Both the position numbers and the translations under genes were made by a program. Source: Dorea sp. AF36-15AT (lineage in GTDB: Bacteria > Bacillota > Clostridia > Lachnospirales > Lachnospiraceae). Taken from it: a stretch of 64,000 bases of DNA. The stretch lies in the NCBI RefSeq assembly GCF_003477705.1, contig NZ_QUDV01000003.1, positions 247,473 through 311,472 on the forward strand, in the 5' to 3' direction. Positions 15,839 through 23,797 of this stretch are shown one piece after another. A model generated the notes under the pieces. It saw only the letters and a program-made list of their open reading frames with translations. It made no database searches and was not told where the DNA came from. The stretch's first letter is position 1. Each line of letters opens with the position of its first letter.

Positions 15839-15884
15839 CAATCACTCTCAGGGGAGTAACATCCTCTGGGAGTGATTGTTTTTT
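15839..15884 (+). terminator. Terminator after the orf7/orf8 pair, first copy of a 31-bp repeat
   Basis: CAATCACTC and GAGTGATTG frame a long hairpin followed by TTTTTT. Bases 15843-15873 are repeated without change at 19083-19113, so the same terminator core borders both sides of the MATE/PadR block. Confidence 0.85.
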
Positions 15885-15948
15885 GAAGGGTGATATTGCC
15901 TCAGTTCGAAGCGGCAGACGGTGTTGATCTATTATGTTGCCTGATGCT

Positions 15949-17304
15949 TTAATGCTCTTTTGTTGTTGCCAGTTCTTTATGAAGATGTAGAGCCATAAAC
16001 ACAGTAACAATAGCAGAAATTACATCGGCAATCGGTTGTGCATATAGTATTCCATTTATGCCCCAGAATGATGGGAGCAACAGAATGATCGGAACAAAGC
16101 AAATACCTTGTCGGCAAGCCCCAAGAACGAATCCGGCGGTGCCTTTTCCAAGTGCAAGAAACAGAGAAGAATACACTGTGTAAAATCCAAATACGAAGAA
16201 GGAAAATCCATTTGCCATTAGCGATTTTTGACCTACAGAAATCATCTCTGTATTGCCTTCTGTAAATTGCGAAATAATCTGTGTGGAAAATAGGGCTATT
16301 GTCAATCCCACAACTACACAAAATATTGTTGACCATAAGATAGAAGTTTTAATTGCTTCCCTGAGCCGATCAAACTTTTTGGCACCATAGCTAAAGCCGG
16401 CAATTGGTTGGAAACCTTTTAAGAAGCCGAACACAACCAGAGTTCCCATTGAAGTGATTCTTGTAACAGCGCCCATTCCGGCGATAACAGCATCTCCATA
16501 GATATTAGCTTCCCGGTTTATGAATGCGATAGAAAGGCTTGTAAGAAGCTGGAAAGTCAATGTGGGTATACCGATTTTCAGAATTTCAGTTATGATCTGC
16601 TTAGAAGGACAAAATTCCTTAATGGAAAATGTAAAAGCGCTTTTTTTCTGTAATGCATAAATTAAATATACAAGAGTAGAAGCCATTTGAGAAATTGCTG
16701 TAGCGATTGCCGCACCAGCAACCCCCATGTCGAGAGTATAGATGAAAATAGGATCTAAACCAATATTCAATACAGCTCCTAATAATAATGCACACATAGT
16801 TGTTTTTGCGGCGCCTTCACTTGCAACGATATTGTTCATCGTTACATTAAATACATTGAAAATACATGAAATAACATAGATTCTTCCATAAGAAAGGGCG
16901 TATGGCATAATCGTGTCTGTTGCACCTAACATGGTTAAAATAGGTTTCAAAAAAATTGCAGTTCCGATAATAATAACTGCGCCAATACAAACACTGCTGT
17001 ATAATGCAGTACTGGCGACTTTACTTGCAGCTTCCCTATCTCCTCGCCCTAAAAGTCTTGATAAGTAGGAGGCGGCACCATTGCCAAACATCAGACCTAA
17101 ACCAACAACTACTTGTCCTAAAGGAAACGCAATGGAAATTGCACCCATTTGACTCTCGCCAAGTCCTCCTATGAAATAAGCATCCACCAAATTGTAGAGA
17201 GCGTTAATAAGCATACCAATCATTATCGGTATACCAAGAGCCATTAGTGCTTGGGGAACAGGTGCATTTCCTAATAAATCCATTTTGTTGTTATTCTTGT
17301 TCAT
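15949..17304 (-). CDS. MATE-family multidrug efflux transporter
   Basis: A 451-residue integral membrane protein with about 12 membrane segments in two halves, the MATE signature region near the N terminus (PVPQALMALGIPIMIGMLIN, LVDAYFIGGLGESQMGAI) and the repeat in the second half. It should export cationic drugs or metabolites using a sodium or proton gradient. The ATG at 17304 has AAAGGAG 8 nt upstream. It is divergent from a PadR repressor gene and its promoter is overlapped by PadR-type palindromes, so drug-induced derepression is likely. This is probably cargo giving a resistance or detoxification trait. Confidence 0.9.
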   Translation of the reverse strand: MNKNNNKMDLLGNAPVPQALMALGIPIMIGMLINALYNLVDAYFIGGLGESQMGAISIAFPLGQVVVGLGLMFGNGAASYLSRLLGRGDREAASKVASTALYSSVCIGAVIIIGTAIFLKPILTMLGATDTIMPYALSYGRIYVISCIFNVFNVTMNNIVASEGAAKTTMCALLLGAVLNIGLDPIFIYTLDMGVAGAAIATAISQMASTLVYLIYALQKKSAFTFSIKEFCPSKQIITEILKIGIPTLTFQLLTSLSIAFINREANIYGDAVIAGMGAVTRITSMGTLVVFGFLKGFQPIAGFSYGAKKFDRLREAIKTSILWSTIFCVVVGLTIALFSTQIISQFTEGNTEMISVGQKSLMANGFSFFVFGFYTVYSSLFLALGKGTAGFVLGACRQGICFVPIILLLPSFWGINGILYAQPIADVISAIVTVFMALHLHKELATTKEH

Positions 17305-17372
17305 TTCAAATACTCCTTTCAATTAAGAATATAAATTATAGTAGTATAAATTATAGTATACTACGTGAGAGA

Positions 17373-17401
17373 ATACTACTATAATTTATAGTAGTTGTCA
17401 A
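17373..17401 (-). promoter_or_regulatory. Promoter of the MATE gene
   Basis: On the minus strand TTGACA (17396-17401), a 17-nt spacer and TAGTAT (17373-17378). The palindrome at 17375-17395 fills the spacer and touches the -10, so bound PadR would block it. Confidence 0.75.
17375..17395. promoter_or_regulatory. PadR operator palindrome
   Basis: TACTACTATAATTTATAGTA is a near-perfect palindrome. Related half or full sites (ATAAATTATAGTA) recur at 17331-17360, and TACTATAAATTACAGTA at 17445-17461 overlaps the padR -10. The cluster indicates joint control of both divergent genes. Confidence 0.7.
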
Positions 17402-17421
17402 GCGTGTATCCTGCAATTTCC

Positions 17422-17450
17422 TTGACAAGAGGTATAAAATCAAATACTAT
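17422..17450 (+). promoter_or_regulatory. Promoter of padR
   Basis: TTGACA (17422-17427), 17-nt spacer, TACTAT (17445-17450). The -10 is inside a palindromic PadR-type site, consistent with autorepression. Confidence 0.75.
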
Positions 17451-17514
17451 AAATTACAGTATATATAACCGTAAGTATTTTATAGCTTTCGTGGATATAG
17501 AAAGTGGGTGAACT

Positions 17515-18039
17515 ATGGCTACAATAGATTTAATTGTGTTAGGAATATTGAAAAAGGAACCGATGGGAGCCTATGATATTCAAAAATTAGTGGAATATCG
17601 TAATATATCAAAATGGGTAAAAATCAGTACACCATCCATTTACAAAAAAGCAATTCAGTTGGAGGAAAAAGGCTTCATTAAAGGAGAAATTGTGAAAGAA
17701 GGTAAGATGCCTGAAAAAGCAGTTTATTCATTAACAGATGAAGGCGAAAAAGAATTTGTAAAGCTTATGATGGAAACAGCCTCTAAACCCATTCACTTTT
17801 TTTTAGATTTTAATGCAGTAATTGTAAATTTGGATAAGTTACCGCCTGAAAGTCAACAATCATGTATTGCCAGTATTGAGGAAAATATTGAAATATTAAA
17901 AACTTATCTGGAGGAAAATCTTCGAGAGAAAGAGAATGATCCGGAAATCCCTAAGACTGGTATGGCAGTATTGCAACAGCAGATAGTTTTGGCGGATGCT
18001 ATTGAAAAATGGATTATTTCTCTAAAAAAAGACTTTTGA
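17515..18039 (+). CDS. PadR-family transcriptional repressor
   Basis: A 174-residue protein with an N-terminal winged helix typical of PadR (IDLIVLGILKKEPMGAYDIQ ... STPSIYKKAIQLEEKGFIKG, then YSLTDEGEKEF) and a C-terminal dimerisation helix bundle (Vir_C-like, residues 95-174). It faces the MATE gene across an operator cluster and probably represses it and itself until a ligand binds. Confidence 0.9.
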   Translation: MATIDLIVLGILKKEPMGAYDIQKLVEYRNISKWVKISTPSIYKKAIQLEEKGFIKGEIVKEGKMPEKAVYSLTDEGEKEFVKLMMETASKPIHFFLDFNAVIVNLDKLPPESQQSCIASIEENIEILKTYLEENLREKENDPEIPKTGMAVLQQQIVLADAIEKWIISLKKDF

Positions 18040-18107
18040 TGAAGAAGTCACTAGCTGATTTCTTATTAGGTCTGCAGGATTGGGAAGAAACAGGGATGGA
18101 TGCCGAC

Positions 18108-18137
18108 CTATGTTCCGGCTTTGTAGCCAGAACATAG
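18108..18137. repeat. Inverted repeat downstream of padR
   Basis: CTATGTTCCGGCT and AGCCAGAACATAG pair around a TTGT loop, followed by AAATTTTC. It may be a weak terminator or part of a junction between inserted blocks. The 18.04-18.19 kb gap holds nothing else recognisable. Confidence 0.5.
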
Positions 18138-18192
18138 AAATTTTCTTAGTGGGGAATCTCCCTCAAACCCGGTGCTCCTTATATCCTGCAGA

Positions 18193-18537
18193 TTAAACTT
18201 CAAATTTATACCCATATCCAACTACTGTTTTTATGTAATTCTTGTCGCTGGAATACTTTTTTATCTTCTTGCGTATTTGAAAAATAGTGTTTTCCACGGC
18301 GTGGAAATAACCATTTGCTTTTTCATGCCAAACTGCTTCATAAATCTGTTGTTTAGTAAAAGCCATCCCTGGATTAGAATATAGCATATAAAGTACATCA
18401 AATTCTTTTACAGAAAAGTTAATGTCTTTTCGTACTATTAAGCCGTAGGTCGTAAAGGTCTGCGACTTTAACTTTACCCGGAAAGGAGCTGCCACATATA
18501 TAGGCAGTGCTGTAATTTTAACAGTAACGGTCACCAA
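18193..18537 (-). CDS. Orphan OmpR-type winged-helix protein, N terminus degraded
   Basis: A 114-residue frame whose last 75 residues form an OmpR/PhoB DNA-binding winged helix (FSVKEFDVLYMLYSNPGMAF, TKQQIYEAVW, IFQIRKKIKKYSSDKNYIKT, VVGYGYKFEV). No receiver domain is present, and the first 35 residues do not look like the normal N-terminal strands. It is related to the genes at 18788, 26398 and 31333. It may be a vestigial regulator. Confidence 0.6.
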   Translation of the reverse strand: MVTVTVKITALPIYVAAPFRVKLKSQTFTTYGLIVRKDINFSVKEFDVLYMLYSNPGMAFTKQQIYEAVWHEKANGYFHAVENTIFQIRKKIKKYSSDKNYIKTVVGYGYKFEV

Positions 18538-18690
18538 TCTATGGGGATGGATTGTATATCCGGCTGAAATGCTAAAAAATCAGTGGTTCTTATTTATCAC
18601 TTCACTCTGCCCCGGTAATTATGTGTTTGCCGTTTCTGGCTCTTGCAGCTATTGCGATTCTACTGGTCTATTACCAGACTATTTGCAGGT
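18448..18690 (+). pseudogene. Possible frameshifted membrane-protein remnant
   Basis: Two plus-strand frames together read like one membrane protein: first …KGAATYIGSAVILTVTVTNL…EMLKNQWFLFITSLC, then after a shift near 18615 MCLPFLALAAIAILLVYYQT. Each carries one convincing hydrophobic segment. There is no intact gene, the family is unknown, and it overlaps the minus-strand winged-helix frame. Treat as a weak observation. Confidence 0.25.
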
Positions 18691-18787
18691 AAAGCATTGC
18701 TCTGGTTTTGAATTTGAGTTTTGGCAGTCTAATAATAGCATTTTAGATTAGCTGTGATAAGGTGAAACAGATTAGGAGGAAAGTAAA

Positions 18788-19099
18788 TTGCATTACAAAG
18801 ACAAAAACCTACAGATAGATATTCGCTGTCATACTGTTTTTATGAATGATCAAAAGATTGAATTGAGTCTGAAAGAATTTACGGTACTAAAATATCTAAC
18901 AGAACATCCTGGCTGGGTATTCTCTCACGAGGAGATTTATCGTAATGTCTGGAAGGAAGAACCGATTGACTGTGCTAATGCGGTTATGTGCTGCATTAGC
19001 CAGCTTCGTAAAAAGTTAAAAGTAGATTCACGGAACTGGAATTACATCCGCACCGTCCGAGGTGTGGGCTATAAGTTTCAACCACTCTCAGGGGAGTAA
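18788..19099 (+). CDS. Orphan OmpR-type winged-helix regulator
   Basis: A 103-residue protein consisting almost only of an OmpR/PhoB DNA-binding domain (IELSLKEFTVLKYLTEHPGW, VFSHEEIYRNVW, ISQLRKKLKVDSRNWNYIRT, VRGVGYKF). The start is TTG at 18788 after a strong GGAGGAAAG site. Its last codons and stop lie inside the second copy of the 31-bp terminator repeat, so the C-terminal residues LSGE come from the repeat. It may bind DNA constitutively or interfere with two-component regulators. Confidence 0.7.
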   Translation: MHYKDKNLQIDIRCHTVFMNDQKIELSLKEFTVLKYLTEHPGWVFSHEEIYRNVWKEEPIDCANAVMCCISQLRKKLKVDSRNWNYIRTVRGVGYKFQPLSGE

Positions 19100-19119
19100 C
19101 ATCCTCTGGGAGTTTTTTG
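19083..19119 (+). terminator. Second copy of the 31-bp terminator repeat
   Basis: Bases 19083-19113 are identical to 15843-15873; here the outer stem is lost but the core hairpin CTCTCAGGGG/CCTCTGGGAG is followed by TTTTTTG. It overlaps the 3' end of the winged-helix gene. Confidence 0.75.
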
Positions 19120-19171
19120 TCATATTTGTTGCACTTTTCGGCTCTGGTACGTACAGAAATAGAAAAGAAAC

Positions 19172-19284
19172 ATATCCCAAAATGTATACATTTTAGAAGT
19201 ACGTTCCGGAAAGAGGGATTATATTTCAAAAAGGTTACACACACAGTTTTGAAATATACCAATAAAAGTGTGGATATTTTGGGA
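19172..19284. promoter_or_regulatory. Nested dyads upstream of the serine recombinase, candidate res site
   Basis: Three symmetric elements: a perfect 16-bp palindrome AAAATGTATACATTTT (19179-19194); ATATTTCAAAA (19221-19231) inverted as TTTTGAAATAT (19247-19257); and TCCCAAAAT near 19175-19183 inverted as ATTTTGGGA (19276-19284). Resolvases bind several imperfect dyads beside their own gene, which fits this layout. The dyads could equally be operators. Confidence 0.45.
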
Positions 19285-19304
19285 CATGGAAAGGAGAAAT
19301 GTGG

Positions 19305-19964
19305 ATGCAGATATATGGATATCACCGTACCAGTACAAAGGAGCAGCATCTTGACCGTGGCATACAGGAAATTGAGCGGTACTGTAACGAGCATGAGATG
19401 GCACTTACGAATATTTTTACGGATCAGGAGACAGGGAAGAATTTTAATCGTCCGAGATATACCGTTTTAGTGGAGGATGTCCTGCGGCCGGGAGATATTT
19501 TGATTGTTACAGAATTGGACAGACTGGGAAGAAACAAGTATGACACCATGCAACAGATCCAGCGGATTAAGAACATGGGAGTGCGGCTTATGGTTCTGGA
19601 ACTGCCGACTACGCTTATGGATTTATCTGTGATGGATAATGCGATGGCAAGGATGATGCTGGAAACAATCAATAACATGATGCTGGAGCTTTATGCTTCT
19701 ATGGCGCAGGCAGAGCTGGAGAAAAAGGAGAAGCGACAGCGGGAAGGGATAGAAGCGAAGAAATTGCGGGGCGAATGGGATGATTATGGAAGACCAAGTG
19801 TGATGAAGCAGGAAACTTTTGATGAGAACTTTCAAAGCGTAGTTTCTGGAGAAACGACACCTACACAGCTTCGTAAAAATTTGGGAATGACGCACTCAAC
19901 TTTTTATCGCTATCGAAAAACTTTTTATGAAAAATACCCGGAACTTTCAAATTCTGCAAATTAA
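19305..19964 (+). CDS. Serine recombinase (resolvase/invertase family)
   Basis: A 219-residue enzyme. The catalytic domain begins MQIYGYHRTSTKEQHLDRGI, with the nucleophile Ser in YHRTSTKEQ, and continues with TELDRLGRN (conserved Asp-Arg-Leu-Gly-Arg), then the long helix E and a C-terminal HTH (TPTQLRKNLGMTHSTFYRYR). It should resolve cointegrates or invert DNA. ATG 19305 is chosen over 19299 for spacing to AAAGGAG. It heads a plus-strand group that includes DUF5348 and HicAB. Confidence 0.88.
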   Translation: MQIYGYHRTSTKEQHLDRGIQEIERYCNEHEMALTNIFTDQETGKNFNRPRYTVLVEDVLRPGDILIVTELDRLGRNKYDTMQQIQRIKNMGVRLMVLELPTTLMDLSVMDNAMARMMLETINNMMLELYASMAQAELEKKEKRQREGIEAKKLRGEWDDYGRPSVMKQETFDENFQSVVSGETTPTQLRKNLGMTHSTFYRYRKTFYEKYPELSNSAN

Positions 19965-20010
19965 AGTCCTATTACTTATATAGACCAAAGAATTTCAGGA
20001 GGAAAGAAAT

Positions 20011-20232
20011 ATGAGTGAAAAGAGAATAGGTACTTTAATTTATGATCCATCAATGGGAAGATTTGATATCCGGTTTGGGATTGAATCTTATTATGGAGGT
20101 CTTCATTGCGGAGAATGTTTTGATGTGAAGGTAAAGGATGCATGGATTCCGGTTCGGATTGAAATGGATGAAGACTGGTATCTGGTAGGGCTTCCTAAGA
20201 CGAGTCTCAGTGGACTGACGGTTCGAATGTAG
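20011..20232 (+). CDS. DUF5348 family protein
   Basis: A 73-residue protein, RIGTLIYDPSMGRFDIRFGI ... LHCGECFDV ... WYLVGL, matching the DUF5348 pattern common on Firmicute mobile elements. The function is unknown; a small beta-rich fold is likely. AGGAGG precedes the ATG by 8 nt. It lies 46 nt after the recombinase gene and 12 nt before the next gene. Confidence 0.8.
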   Translation: MSEKRIGTLIYDPSMGRFDIRFGIESYYGGLHCGECFDVKVKDAWIPVRIEMDEDWYLVGLPKTSLSGLTVRM

Positions 20233-20244
20233 GAGGAGCATATG

Positions 20245-20598
20245 ATGGAAGCTAAAAAGAAATATGAAAAGCCGGCATTCCGATTGGTGACAGATTTGGG
20301 GAGTATTTTGGAATGTCTGTATGAGGTATATGGAACGGATGGAACGATGTTGATTGCTGGGAACAAGTTATCGGATACGGTAATCTATCCGTTTATCCGC
20401 ATGATTAAAAAGAAATGCAAAGCAGTGGATGCGGAAAAGCTGAATCTGATGCTCTGGAAGATTTATATGGTAAGTTCGAGAAAAGAAGAATTTGTGACGG
20501 CTGCTAAGAAAGAGCTGCAGCCTTATTTGACCAAGAAAGATGAAAAACAGATTGACACCACATATGGCACCACATATACTATAGATAGGAGGCATTAA
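20245..20598 (+). CDS. Unknown small ICE protein
   Basis: A 117-residue Lys-rich, mostly helical protein with no recognised family. Two adjacent ATGs (20242, 20245) follow AGGAGG; the second has the better spacing. It sits between DUF5348 and HicA and is probably cotranscribed with them. Confidence 0.55.
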   Translation: MEAKKKYEKPAFRLVTDLGSILECLYEVYGTDGTMLIAGNKLSDTVIYPFIRMIKKKCKAVDAEKLNLMLWKIYMVSSRKEEFVTAAKKELQPYLTKKDEKQIDTTYGTTYTIDRRH

Positions 20599-20600
20599 AG

Positions 20601-20858
20601 ATGTCGAAATGGGATAAACTATTGACAAGAATTTGCTCATTATCGAAAGACCTTCGTTTTGATGAACTAAGAAAAGTATTAGAAAGTTATGGATATGAGA
20701 TAAATGCTCCGAGAAGTGGGAGCAGCCATTATACATTCCGTAAAGCGGGATGCCAGCCGATAACAATACCGAAACACGAACCAATCAAGAAAATTTATGT
20801 TGAAATGGTAAAGCAGATTGTAGAAAGTGAGGCGAAAAACGATGAAGACACTGAATGA
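20601..20858 (+). CDS. hicA: HicA-family toxin (mRNA interferase)
   Basis: An 85-residue protein with the HicA double-stranded-RNA-binding-like fold: LRFDELRKVLESYGYEINAP then SGSSHYTFRK, where the His of GSSHYTF is the catalytic residue in the family, and ITIPKHEPIKKIYVEMVKQI. HicA cleaves mRNA to arrest growth. It overlaps its antitoxin by 17 nt. It may stabilise the element by post-segregational killing. Confidence 0.88.
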   Translation: MSKWDKLLTRICSLSKDLRFDELRKVLESYGYEINAPRSGSSHYTFRKAGCQPITIPKHEPIKKIYVEMVKQIVESEAKNDEDTE

Positions 20859-21204
20859 TTATTTGGCAATGTCCTATCGCATGGAAATTGTGGAAGATAA
20901 GGATGAAGGTGGATTTGTGGTTTCTTATCCGGAACTGCCGGGATGCATCACCTGTGGAGAGACGATAGAAAGGGCAGTTGAAAATGCAGCGGATGCAAAA
21001 AAAGCATGGTTAGAAGCTGCACTGGAAGAAGGGATTGAGATTCACGAACCGGGAAGCCTGGAAGAGTATTCGGGACAGTTTAAAATAAGGATGCCACGCA
21101 GCTTACACCGGGATCTGGCGGAACACTCAAAAAAAGAAGGCATCAGTATGAATCAATACTGTATATATCTTCTTTCAAAGAATGATGCGCTGTTAGTAAA
21201 ATAA
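20842..21204 (+). CDS. hicB: HicB-family antitoxin
   Basis: A 120-residue protein with the partial RNase H-like HicB domain (EDKDEGGFVVSYPELPGCIT, GETIERAVENAADAKKAWLE) and a C-terminal ribbon-helix-helix (FKIRMPRSLHRDLAEHSKKE, ISMNQYCIYLLS) that binds the operon promoter. Start ATG 20842 is used because GAGGCG precedes it inside hicA and the family begins MKTLNDY. It neutralises HicA. Confidence 0.88.
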   Translation: MKTLNDYLAMSYRMEIVEDKDEGGFVVSYPELPGCITCGETIERAVENAADAKKAWLEAALEEGIEIHEPGSLEEYSGQFKIRMPRSLHRDLAEHSKKEGISMNQYCIYLLSKNDALLVK

Positions 21205-21226
21205 ATATACAAGAATATAGATGAAA

Positions 21227-21249
21227 AGAGCCGTCCGGATGGGCGGCTC
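21227..21249. terminator. Bidirectional terminator, copy 1 of a repeated hairpin
   Basis: GAGCCGTCC and GGGCGGCTC pair around GGAT or so; T-rich runs lie on both sides (TTTTC on the minus strand, TTCTTTCTTT on the plus). It ends hicAB and the facing AAA ATPase gene. Near-identical hairpins recur at 26650-26675 and 31735-31760. Confidence 0.8.
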
Positions 21250-21267
21250 GAAGTATTCTTTCTTTGA

Positions 21268-22632
21268 TTAAAAATGATATTGTTCTAGCAGATAGATAGG
21301 AAGTGTTTGTACGTTTCCAACGGTTCCGCCTTTGGTATCACCTTTCAGATATAGTAGTTTATTGGCCTTCCCCTGTTCCAATGCCTTCAAGGCAGTAGAT
21401 GCAGTTCCCTTACCGGCTTTAACTTCAATCAGATAGCGGATGTGAGTTTTCAATGTCTGAGCTACAAAATCAATTTCACCACCTTTATAAGTAGCAAAAG
21501 CCGGTGTCTCAAAGATAATTTCTTCCGGGAATTCCTGGCGTTTGGACAAGTTAATGTAAACATAGTTTTCGTTCAATGAGCCATCCATAGTTGATACAGT
21601 AGCACCAGTTCTGGAGAGATAATAATATGCAACTCCAAGATCCATGAAGAAGCAGCGGCTTCCCGGTTTGAAATTCAAGATGTCCAGTTCTGTGATTTTG
21701 CCACAGAAACCGATGATTCCAGAATGGTAAAGCCAGTTGATAGCACGATAGCAGGTTGCTTTAGAAAGATTACTGGAGTAATTCTTTGTAACGAGCTTTT
21801 GCAGTTCTTCACTTATACTGTCCTCATCTAATCCTTTCTTTTCACGAAGCAGAATACGGCAGATGCTTAAAAAGATGTTGGTAAAAACACTAATATCTGT
21901 GATGTCATCAAAGTACCGCATAGATTCGTTTAAGAAAATGCGGATGATTCTAACAAGCTCTTTTTGAGCTGCTTCCACGTCTTTTGTGTTAAGGTATGTT
22001 TCCACAACCTTTGGATAGCCGCCAATCTGTCTATAGATGTCGTAAACATTCTTTAATTCGTCATATAGTTCCGGTACGGTGTCATCTGCATGATCCAGTG
22101 GAAGTGATAGATACTTCTGAAAAAGCTGGTCATCCAATGCTTCCAAAAACTCTTTAAAGGAAAGGGTATAAATACGGATACTGGTAATATCTCCACTGGA
22201 GAATTTGAATTCCGGTTCCAGTACACGTCCCAGATAACTTCCAGTTACAATGAAATGCGCTTGAAAATAGCGGGTAAATTCTCGGATACGGTTGAATATC
22301 TCTGAGGATTCCTGAATTTCATCAATAATGATGACTGTATCGTTGGTATCTTCAAAATCCGGATCGAAGAGTTTAAAAGCATCGTGAAGCGGCTGCTCCG
22401 GTCGTTTTGTACCGGGAGTCCAGTCTGTGGCTTTTTTGTAACATTCCATAAATTGTTTGCCGGACAAATCAAACAGGTTAATGTAGATCTTGTGCCTGAA
22501 GTTCTCATCCGCAAATTTATTGATAATATATGTTTTTCCGACCTGTCTGGCACCATTCACTTCCAAGGTGCTGTGGACGGTATCGTTTTTCCAATCCAGA
22601 AGCTGATCGTAAACTTTTCTTTTCAGATACAT
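21268..22632 (-). CDS. AAA+ ATPase with DUF4143 (nuclease-fold) domain
   Basis: A 454-residue protein. The N-terminal ATPase has a variant Walker A EVNGARQVGKTYIINKF (about residues 25-38) and Walker B TVIIIDEIQES (about 98); the sensor region is FIVTGSYLGRVL. The C-terminal DUF4143 region ends in a PD-(D/E)XK-like motif (GGEIDFVAQ ... YLIEVKAGK). Proteins of this class are widespread on mobile and accessory DNA; their substrate is not established. It has its own TATAAT at 22663-22668 and AAAGGAG 8 nt before the ATG. Confidence 0.85.
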   Translation of the reverse strand: MYLKRKVYDQLLDWKNDTVHSTLEVNGARQVGKTYIINKFADENFRHKIYINLFDLSGKQFMECYKKATDWTPGTKRPEQPLHDAFKLFDPDFEDTNDTVIIIDEIQESSEIFNRIREFTRYFQAHFIVTGSYLGRVLEPEFKFSSGDITSIRIYTLSFKEFLEALDDQLFQKYLSLPLDHADDTVPELYDELKNVYDIYRQIGGYPKVVETYLNTKDVEAAQKELVRIIRIFLNESMRYFDDITDISVFTNIFLSICRILLREKKGLDEDSISEELQKLVTKNYSSNLSKATCYRAINWLYHSGIIGFCGKITELDILNFKPGSRCFFMDLGVAYYYLSRTGATVSTMDGSLNENYVYINLSKRQEFPEEIIFETPAFATYKGGEIDFVAQTLKTHIRYLIEVKAGKGTASTALKALEQGKANKLLYLKGDTKGGTVGNVQTLPIYLLEQYHF

Positions 22633-22721
22633 GGGAAATGCTCCTTTCTTTCAACTGTTCCTATTATATCAAAATATGAATGGATAATATAGAGGGTAAT
22701 TTCTGATAAATGATGAATTGT

Positions 22722-23195
22722 CTAGTCTGAGCAGTTCTTCACGGGTATTCCGGTTTCTGTCATTACTTTTTCGTACTGAAGAAGCTGTTCCCAGGTCAGC
22801 CATTCCGGTTTCTGATCTGTGGGAAAACCATTCCATAATTCTTTCATACGGGCAATATGGTTTTGAACGCTATGATTGCATAGGATAGACGGACTGCGAT
22901 TTCCGTAGCCCAGATAGTATTCACAGTCAGACTGTAATTTACTTAACATCCGGTACTCGAATTCATAGGAACTTCTTTGATACGGAGCCGGATGAAATGT
23001 GTACTCCTGCTGTATGGGATGGGAAGGTTCTCCATCAATATGGTTAAAAGATAAAGAATAAAGATTCGGTTCAGGCTCTTTGCCAAGGTCAATATCCTTC
23101 CACAACTTTCCGAATTGGTCCTTATATACCGGACAGGAAAAATCATCCATGCCAGTATACTCAAGCACTAATTTTGTTTTTGCATTTTCATTCAT
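22722..23195 (-). CDS. LPD11-domain protein of unknown function
   Basis: A 157-residue protein. The C-terminal half (FEYRMLSKLQSDCEYYLGYG, then HIARMKELWNGFP..QKPEWLTWEQL) matches the large polyvalent protein-associated domain 11 found fused to or near DNA-modifying proteins of conjugative elements. The N-terminal half (about 1-75) resembles a small beta domain of unknown role. It is 21 nt after the NADAR gene in the same transcription unit. Confidence 0.7.
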   Translation of the reverse strand: MNENAKTKLVLEYTGMDDFSCPVYKDQFGKLWKDIDLGKEPEPNLYSLSFNHIDGEPSHPIQQEYTFHPAPYQRSSYEFEYRMLSKLQSDCEYYLGYGNRSPSILCNHSVQNHIARMKELWNGFPTDQKPEWLTWEQLLQYEKVMTETGIPVKNCSD

Positions 23196-23216
23196 TCTAT
23201 TAGACCATCCTTTCCT

Positions 23217-23720
23217 TTATTGCAGACATTGAGGTATATTATTGGGCGCTGTTTCTGCATTCCACTGCAGCTTCGCACGTACATCCATCAGGATGATTCC
23301 TAACTGGTTTTCTCCGCAGTTATTGACTTTGCCCCAGAAATAGTCACCCCAGTTGTTTCCTTCAATAAGTGTGGACTCTCCGGTTGCAAGAAGTTTATCC
23401 CGGAGTTCCGGGTTCTGCATGAATTTGCACATGCAGATTTCATACATGAGCCGGACTTTCACTTTTTCCCAGTCCGGGCGTAATGTAAGATCTCTGCCGA
23501 GTTTCTTTGCATCAGAAGGATTATGCATCCGAAAAATACAGAATTTGCGTTGCTCTCTCGCAGAGAGTGTTTTCTGCGCTTGAAAAGCAGCTTCATTATT
23601 TGCATAGGTTTGTCCCATGTAAGAGACCGGTGCCGGATAGAAATTGCTTAGAAAAGCATAATCTCCCCGAAATTCATTGATCTGTGTAGGTATGCGCTTG
23701 CTTGTATTTGTTTGATTCAT
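23217..23720 (-). CDS. NADAR-family protein (YbiA-like, ADP-ribose-processing fold)
   Basis: A 167-residue protein with the NADAR signature: FLSNFYPAPVSYMGQTYANN, EAAFQAQK, DAKKLGRDLTLRPDWEKVKV, MYEICMCKF, LLATGESTLIEGNNWGDYFW and LGIILMDVRAKL. Members act on ADP-ribose-type glycosidic bonds; some reverse ADP-ribosylation by paired toxins and some process riboflavin intermediates. No DarT-like toxin is next to it. ATG 23720 follows AGGAGG. Lying after an NAD-dependent ligase gene, it may remove ADP-ribose marks placed by host defences; that is an inference. Confidence 0.88.
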   Translation of the reverse strand: MNQTNTSKRIPTQINEFRGDYAFLSNFYPAPVSYMGQTYANNEAAFQAQKTLSAREQRKFCIFRMHNPSDAKKLGRDLTLRPDWEKVKVRLMYEICMCKFMQNPELRDKLLATGESTLIEGNNWGDYFWGKVNNCGENQLGIILMDVRAKLQWNAETAPNNIPQCLQ

Positions 23721-23742
23721 TATAAATTCCTCCTTTGTAAAA

Positions 23743-23768
23743 GAGGTGCGGCCTTTCAGCCACACCTC
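23743..23768 (-). terminator. Hairpin between the ligase and NADAR genes
   Basis: On the minus strand GAGGTGTGGC and GCCGCACCTC pair, followed by TTTTACAAAGGAGG. It would partly terminate transcription after the ligase gene, or control NADAR translation, since the ribosome site follows directly. Confidence 0.6.
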
Positions 23769-23797
23769 AAAATAATTCTCATCTATTGCAGAGATGG

